DNA of 29,375 bases from Alphaproteobacteria bacterium (GTDB lineage: Bacteria; Pseudomonadota; Alphaproteobacteria; UBA8366), in assembly GCA_029861675.1 (NCBI GenBank), contig JAOTYV010000017.1, positions 1 to 29,375 of the forward strand. The letters run 5' to 3'. Every line of letters begins with the position of its first letter. The first letter of the stretch is position 1. Shown here piece after piece: positions 24,352 to 29,375 of this stretch. A program made the position numbers and the translations under genes. Under the pieces are notes generated by a model. It was given only the letters and a program-made list of their open reading frames with translations, was not told the origin of the DNA and searched no databases.

Positions 24352-25113
24352 TCACGCCGCGTCGGCGTTGGTGTATTGCGCGTAGCCGCTCGCTTCGAGC
24401 TCCTGGGCCAGCTCCTTGCCGCCGGATGCGACGATCCGGCCGTTGGCGAGGACATGCACGTGATCCGGCTCGATATATCCCAGCAGCCGCTGGTAATGGG
24501 TGATGATCAGCATCGAGCGGTCGGGCGACCGCATCGCATTGACGCCGTCGGCGACCACCTTGAGCGCATCGATGTCGAGCCCGGAATCGGTTTCGTCCAG
24601 GATCGCCAGACTCGGTTCCAGCACCGCCATCTGCAGCACTTCGTTGCGCTTCTTCTCGCCGCCGGAAAAGCCGACATTGACCGCCCGCTTCAGCATTTCG
24701 TCGCCGACGCCGAGCTCCTTGGCCTTGCCCCGGACGTGTTTGAGGAATTGCATGGCGTCGAGCTCGTCTTCGCCGCGATGTTTGCGGACCGCGTTGAGCG
24801 CCGCCTTCAAAAAGGTGGTTCCGGCGACCCCCGGGATTTCGACCGGGTATTGGAACGCCAGGAAAATGCCGTCGCAGGCGCGCTCGTTCGGTTCCAGGTC
24901 GAGCAGGTTCTTACCCTTGTACAGGATGTCGCCCGAGGTCACCTCATAGCCCTCGCGGCCGGCCAGCACATAGGACAACGTGCTCTTGCCGGTGCCGTTA
25001 GGCCCCATGATCGCGTGGACTTCCCCGGCCCCGATCGTCAGGTCGAGCCCTTTGAGGATTTCCTTGCCGCCGATGCCGGCGCGGAGGTTCTTGATGTCGA
25101 GCAGAGAGGTCAT
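24352..25113 (-). CDS. sufC: SUF ATPase SufC
   Basis: A cytosolic ABC-type ATPase that drives conformational change of SufB-SufD during cluster assembly. The 253 residues carry Walker A GPNGTGKST (37-45), the Q-loop FQYPVEIPG (88-96), the SufC-type signature FSGGEKKRNE (149-158) and Walker B LAILDETDSGLD (169-180), followed by the switch ITHYQRLL. It has no membrane partner, as expected for SufC. It starts 54 bases after sufB; GAAGG about 9 bases before the ATG is the probable ribosome site. Confidence 0.96.
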   Translation of the reverse strand: MTSLLDIKNLRAGIGGKEILKGLDLTIGAGEVHAIMGPNGTGKSTLSYVLAGREGYEVTSGDILYKGKNLLDLEPNERACDGIFLAFQYPVEIPGVAGTTFLKAALNAVRKHRGEDELDAMQFLKHVRGKAKELGVGDEMLKRAVNVGFSGGEKKRNEVLQMAVLEPSLAILDETDSGLDIDALKVVADGVNAMRSPDRSMLIITHYQRLLGYIEPDHVHVLANGRIVASGGKELAQELEASGYAQYTNADAA

Positions 25114-25167
25114 CGTGTCGTGCCTTCGTAATTCTTGGCTCAGGTTATTTATGATGGCGGGTCCGGC

Positions 25168-26622
<1,455 letters not shown>

Positions 26623-26623
26623 A

Positions 26624-27097
26624 CTATTGCCCCCCCTGGCTTGCCGTTTTGTTTTTCTTGGTGCGGGCCGGCGGCGCGTCGGCAATGTAATCGCGCGACG
26701 GGCACAGTTCGGCCAAGGTCACTTCTTGCAGCGCCCGCCGGATGGCCGTGTTCACCTTGTCCCAGCCGCCGCGCATCGGACACAGCGATTCCACGTTACA
26801 GGCATCCTCGGCGCCCTCGACGCAATCGGTCAGGGCGACGGGCCCGTCCAGCGCCTCGATGATTTCCATGGCGGTGATGTCTTCAAGGGCGCGGCTTAAC
26901 GCATAGCCGCCATGGACGCCCCGATGGGAATCCAGTAGGCCGGATTTCGCAAGCTGTTTGAGCAGCTTGCTGACGGTCGGCGCGGGCAGGCCGGTGGCCT
27001 TCGCCAGATCCGGCGCGGTCGTCACGCCGCCGGCATTCTGATTGATCTGGGACATGACGACGACGCCGTAATCGGTCATTCGGCTCAGTCGGATCAC
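26624..27097 (-). CDS. Rrf2-family SUF operon regulator (IscR-like)
   Basis: A 157-residue Rrf2-type winged-helix transcription factor, closest in style to the SUF system Fe-S assembly regulator family. The N-terminus [18 protein letters not shown] and the recognition part [19 protein letters not shown], then [12 protein letters not shown], are typical. Three cysteines, Cys92, Cys100 and Cys106, lie where IscR holds its cluster, though the spacing (8 and 6) differs from E. coli IscR (6 and 6); Cys132 is a fourth. It probably senses cluster status and controls its own operon. The GTG at 27097 is the start, with GGGGGAG 8 bases upstream. A basic tail (ARTKKNK) ends the protein. Confidence 0.92.
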   Translation of the reverse strand: MIRLSRMTDYGVVVMSQINQNAGGVTTAPDLAKATGLPAPTVSKLLKQLAKSGLLDSHRGVHGGYALSRALEDITAMEIIEALDGPVALTDCVEGAEDACNVESLCPMRGGWDKVNTAIRRALQEVTLAELCPSRDYIADAPPARTKKNKTASQGGQ

Positions 27098-27138
27098 CTG
27101 TGAAACTCCCCCGTTGCCGGGCGCTATGGTGCGCCCAC

Positions 27139-27176
27139 ATACCGTACGAAATTGGTTCGGTATTAATTTGGACCGA
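27139..27176. promoter_or_regulatory. Overlapping inverted repeats upstream of suf operon
   Basis: ATACCG (27139-27144) and CGGTAT (27158-27163) form an inverted repeat with 13 bases between; CGAA/TTCG (27147-27150, 27156-27159) nests inside it. TCGGT (27157-27161) also pairs with ACCGA (27172-27176). So ACCG/CGGT half-sites recur at 27141, 27158 and 27172. The cluster lies 42-80 bases upstream of the regulator start, where the suf promoter should be, although I find no convincing -35/-10 pair. It is a good candidate operator for the SUF regulator or an iron regulator. Confidence 0.45.
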
Positions 27177-27370
27177 CTTGGTACGCATTTCAAGGAGACG
27201 CCGCAAGTGTTTTTTTGTCGCGGCCGGGGGACCAATCGCGAGGCTCCAGCCGCCAAGGCACGGTGATTACGCTTTATGGCTCATTTCAGGTGGCGCTAGG
27301 ATATGATCGGTATCCGCCCGTCGAGCGCGTGGCTAGCATGGCGGAAGGATCACAGCGAGGGAAGACGGCG

Positions 27371-27874
27371 ATGCGGGCAATATTTCAGCGATTTGCGCGG
27401 TACAATCAGTGGGCCAACGGGCGCCTGTACGATGCTTGCGCGGACCTATCGGATGCTGAGCGGAAGACCGAGCGGCAGGCGTTTTTCGGCTCGATCCGCC
27501 ACACGCTGAACCATATTTTGCTGTGTGACCGCATGTGGCTGTCGCGGCTCGGCGTCGGCGACCTGATCACCGACCCGCTGGACACCGAACTCTATACTGA
27601 TTTCGAGACGCTGCGCCGCGAGCGGGCAAAGCAGGATACGGTCATTCTCGACTATGTGGCGGCGCAGGGCGCGGGATCGCTTGGCGAGGTCAAGTCCTAC
27701 GCCAATGCATCCGGTCAGCCGCAGCAGACGCCGCATGGGGTGATCCTGCAGCATTTCTTCAATCACCAGACCCATCATCGCGGTCAGGTGCACGATATGC
27801 TGAGTCAGATGGCGGTAGCCCCGCCGTCGCTCGATATGATCTACTTCGTTCGGGAAGTGCCGGACGCGGCCTAA
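27371..27874 (+). CDS. DinB-family protein
   Basis: A 167-residue four-helix-bundle protein of the DinB/YfiT-like metal-dependent superfamily. It starts FARYNQWANGRLYDA, a typical first helix. The three metal-binding histidines are His48 (TLNHILLCDRMW), His132 and His136 (FFNHQTHHRGQV). Members include bacillithiol and mycothiol transferases as well as DNA-damage-induced proteins of unknown activity; the substrate here is unknown. ATG at 27371 is chosen because it follows GAGGGA and starts the domain. An upstream in-frame ATG at 27338 lacks a ribosome site. TATGAT at 27302-27307 is a possible -10 box. fetA follows after 27 bases. Confidence 0.88.
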   Translation: MRAIFQRFARYNQWANGRLYDACADLSDAERKTERQAFFGSIRHTLNHILLCDRMWLSRLGVGDLITDPLDTELYTDFETLRRERAKQDTVILDYVAAQGAGSLGEVKSYANASGQPQQTPHGVILQHFFNHQTHHRGQVHDMLSQMAVAPPSLDMIYFVREVPDAA

Positions 27875-27901
27875 ACCGCGTACTGTCCGGCCCAGCGCCG
27901 G

Positions 27902-28510
27902 ATGGAGACGCCCTTGCTGACAATTCGCGGCCTCACGCGGCCGGGCCTGGAGCCGGTCTTTCTCGATCTGTCCGATGGCGAGATGATTACCCTGTCCGGC
28001 CCGTCGGGCTCCGGCAAGACACTGTTCCTGCGCGCGATCGCGGATCTCGACCCTAACAACGGCGATGTTCAGCTCGATGGGCTCGACCGCAATGCCATGC
28101 CGGCGCCCGACTGGCGCCGGATGGTGACCTATGTGCCGGCGGAGGCCGGCTGGTGGGCGGATCGGGTCGACGCGCATTTTACCGATTGGGACATCGCCGC
28201 GCCGCTGGCCATGCGCCTGTTGTTGCCGGCCGCGTGCGGCGGTTGGCCGGTGTCGCGGCTTTCCACGGGCGAGCGCCAGCGGCTCGCCTTGGCTCGCGCC
28301 TTCGTGCAGATGCCACATGTGCTGCTGCTCGACGAGCCGACCTCCGGCCTCGATCCCGCCGCGACCGCGGCGGTGGAGGGCGTGTTGCGGGAAAAGGTCA
28401 GCGATGGGATCGCCGTTTTGCTGGTGACCCACGATCGCGCGCAGGCACGGCGTCTCGGCGGTCGCCATTTCCGGATCGAAAAGGGGTGCGTCACGGAGGC
28501 CGCGCGGTGA
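27902..28510 (+). CDS. fetA: Iron-export ABC transporter ATPase FetA
   Basis: A compact 202-residue ABC ATPase that pairs with the FetB permease; in E. coli this system exports iron and protects from peroxide stress. It has Walker A GPSGSGKT (33-40), the signature LSTGERQRLALARA, Walker B VLLLDEPTSGLD and the switch LVTHD. The short length and the immediate partner (a UPF0014-type permease overlapping its stop) support the assignment rather than generic ABC function. The ATG at 27902 has only a weak upstream ribosome site. Location beside the suf operon fits a role in iron homeostasis. Confidence 0.82.
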   Translation: METPLLTIRGLTRPGLEPVFLDLSDGEMITLSGPSGSGKTLFLRAIADLDPNNGDVQLDGLDRNAMPAPDWRRMVTYVPAEAGWWADRVDAHFTDWDIAAPLAMRLLLPAACGGWPVSRLSTGERQRLALARAFVQMPHVLLLDEPTSGLDPAATAAVEGVLREKVSDGIAVLLVTHDRAQARRLGGRHFRIEKGCVTEAAR

Positions 28511-29313
28511 AGGATTTCATCACGCTGGATTACGGCGATGTGGCGATGGCGGCCGCGCTGGTGTTGATCAACGCCGGCTTGTCGATCTGGCTGCAACTCG
28601 GATTGGAGCGGCGGCTGCTGATCGCGGCGGTGCGGATGGTGGTTCAGCTGTCGCTGATCGGGCTGGTGCTGCAATGGCTGTTCGCGCTGGTCTCGCCGCT
28701 CTGGACCGCGACGGCCGCAGTGCTGATGGTGCTGTTCGCCGGGCGCGAGGCGATGGCGCGCCAGGAACGGCGGTTCAGCGGCTGGTGGGGGTTCGGCTTG
28801 GGCACCACCAGCATGCTGATGGCGTCTTTTCTGGTGACGATATTTGCGCTGACCGGCCAAGTGCGGCCCGATCCCTGGTACGACCCGCGTTACGCGATCC
28901 CGTTGCTCGGCATGATCCTCGGCAACACGATGACCGGGGTCGCGCTCGGGCTGGACAGCCTGACCACCGGCGCGTGGCGCGAGCGGGTGACCATCGATTC
29001 CCGTCTAGCGCTTGGGCACGGCCGGAGCGAGGCGATGCGCTCGGTTACCCATGGCACGATGCGCACGGCGATGATCCCGATGGTCAACTCGATGTCGGCG
29101 GCAGGCATCGTCTCGTTGCCGGGCATGATGACGGGGCAGATCCTGGCCGGGGTGGATCCGGTGGACGCGGTGAAGTACCAGCTCGTGATCAGTTTTCTGA
29201 TCGCCGGCGGCACCGCCTGCGGCGTGCTGGCGGCGGTGTTCGGCGGTGCGTGGCGGCTGACCGATGCGCGCCACCGGCTGCGGCTCGACCGGCTGGCGCC
29301 GCCGCGCGGCTAG
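28507..29313 (+). CDS. fetB: Iron-export ABC transporter permease FetB
   Basis: A 268-residue inner-membrane permease of the UPF0014/YbbM family with about seven hydrophobic helices. Characteristic parts are RMVVQLSLIGLVLQW, PLLGMILGNTMTGVALGLDSL, the cytoplasmic segment ALGHGRSEAMRSVTHGTMRTA and IPMVNSMSAAGIVSLPGMMTGQILAG. The GTG start overlaps the fetA stop (GTGA), so the pair is coupled. Predicted to export ferrous iron together with FetA, a role shown in E. coli and inferred here. Confidence 0.86.
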   Translation: MKDFITLDYGDVAMAAALVLINAGLSIWLQLGLERRLLIAAVRMVVQLSLIGLVLQWLFALVSPLWTATAAVLMVLFAGREAMARQERRFSGWWGFGLGTTSMLMASFLVTIFALTGQVRPDPWYDPRYAIPLLGMILGNTMTGVALGLDSLTTGAWRERVTIDSRLALGHGRSEAMRSVTHGTMRTAMIPMVNSMSAAGIVSLPGMMTGQILAGVDPVDAVKYQLVISFLIAGGTACGVLAAVFGGAWRLTDARHRLRLDRLAPPRG

Positions 29314-29322
29314 AGCACGCCT

Positions 29323-29375
29323 TTACTCCGCGGCGGCGGGCGCCTCTCCGGTAACCACGGCGGTGCGCGGCAGCA
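29323..29375 (-). CDS. C-terminal end of unidentified gene, cut by window edge
   Basis: A minus-strand frame open from the window edge to a TAA at 29323-29325 reads LPRTAVVTGEAPAAAE. It would converge on fetB with 9 bases between the stops. The Ala/Pro-rich ending looks like a natural C-terminus, but sixteen residues are too few to name a family. Confidence 0.35.
   Translation of the reverse strand, partial: LPRTAVVTGEAPAAAE

Noticed and set aside
23012..24385. Long plus-strand open frame opposite sufD
   Set aside because: Shadow of the SufD gene; sufD is fixed by its conserved segments and operon overlaps.
27152..27159. TTGGTTCG in the suf promoter as another site for the MocR-type regulator
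   Set aside because: It lacks the palindromic second half seen at 11790-11803 and is better explained by the ACCG/CGGT repeats; probably chance.

Overview
The window is a stretch of ordinary-looking chromosome from a high-GC alphaproteobacterium, possibly Rhodospirillales-like (a lineage guess from gene order and protein style, not a database match). Supporting signs are an argD-argF-hslO operon, a RecX of alphaproteobacterial type, and a suf operon led by a SUF-type Rrf2 regulator. No phage, transposase, plasmid functions or CRISPR array are visible. Coding is dense, with many 1-4 nt stop/start overlaps inside operons.

Layout. 1-487: start of recX on the minus strand, cut by the window edge. 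488-967: the only gap over 300 bases. It holds a CRP/FNR-like palindrome, a probable small RNA (about 661-797) ending in a very strong terminator, and the arg promoter. 968-3995: argD, argF and hslO in tight succession. 4144-4725: an orphan lipoprotein. 4771-7997 (minus): trkH, folE, apaG and a MaoC-like hydratase. 8138-9993 (minus): an atypical metallophosphoesterase paired with a radical SAM protein. 10255-13907 (plus): a MocR-type regulator and a molybdopterin oxidoreductase, with palindromic candidate operators before both genes. 13925-14686 (minus): an HpcH/HpaI aldolase. 14818-14891: tRNA-Gly(CCC). 15021-16211: an MFS transporter. 16357-16478: two tandem 61-bp stem-loop repeats. 16479-18248 (minus): gamma-glutamyltransferase. 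18358-19467: an enolase-superfamily dehydratase or racemase. 19652-20320 (minus): a PP-loop ATPase of the DPH6-like family.

20430-27097 (minus) is a complete SUF iron-sulfur assembly operon in the order regulator-sufB-sufC-sufD-sufS-sufU-sufT-sufA. Divergent from it is a DinB-family protein, followed by fetA-fetB, a predicted iron-export ABC transporter. Iron-sulfur assembly and iron efflux therefore lie side by side. The last 53 bases hold the C-terminal end of an unidentified minus-strand gene.

Most genes are housekeeping. The parts most worth a second look are (i) the candidate sRNA, whose predicted start sits 41.5 bp from a CRP-like box; (ii) the radical SAM / metallophosphoesterase pair, in which the phosphoesterase lacks the first canonical metal-binding motif and carries a short Cys cluster; (iii) the palindromic operators around the MocR and molybdoenzyme genes; and (iv) several palindromic intergenic repeat elements.
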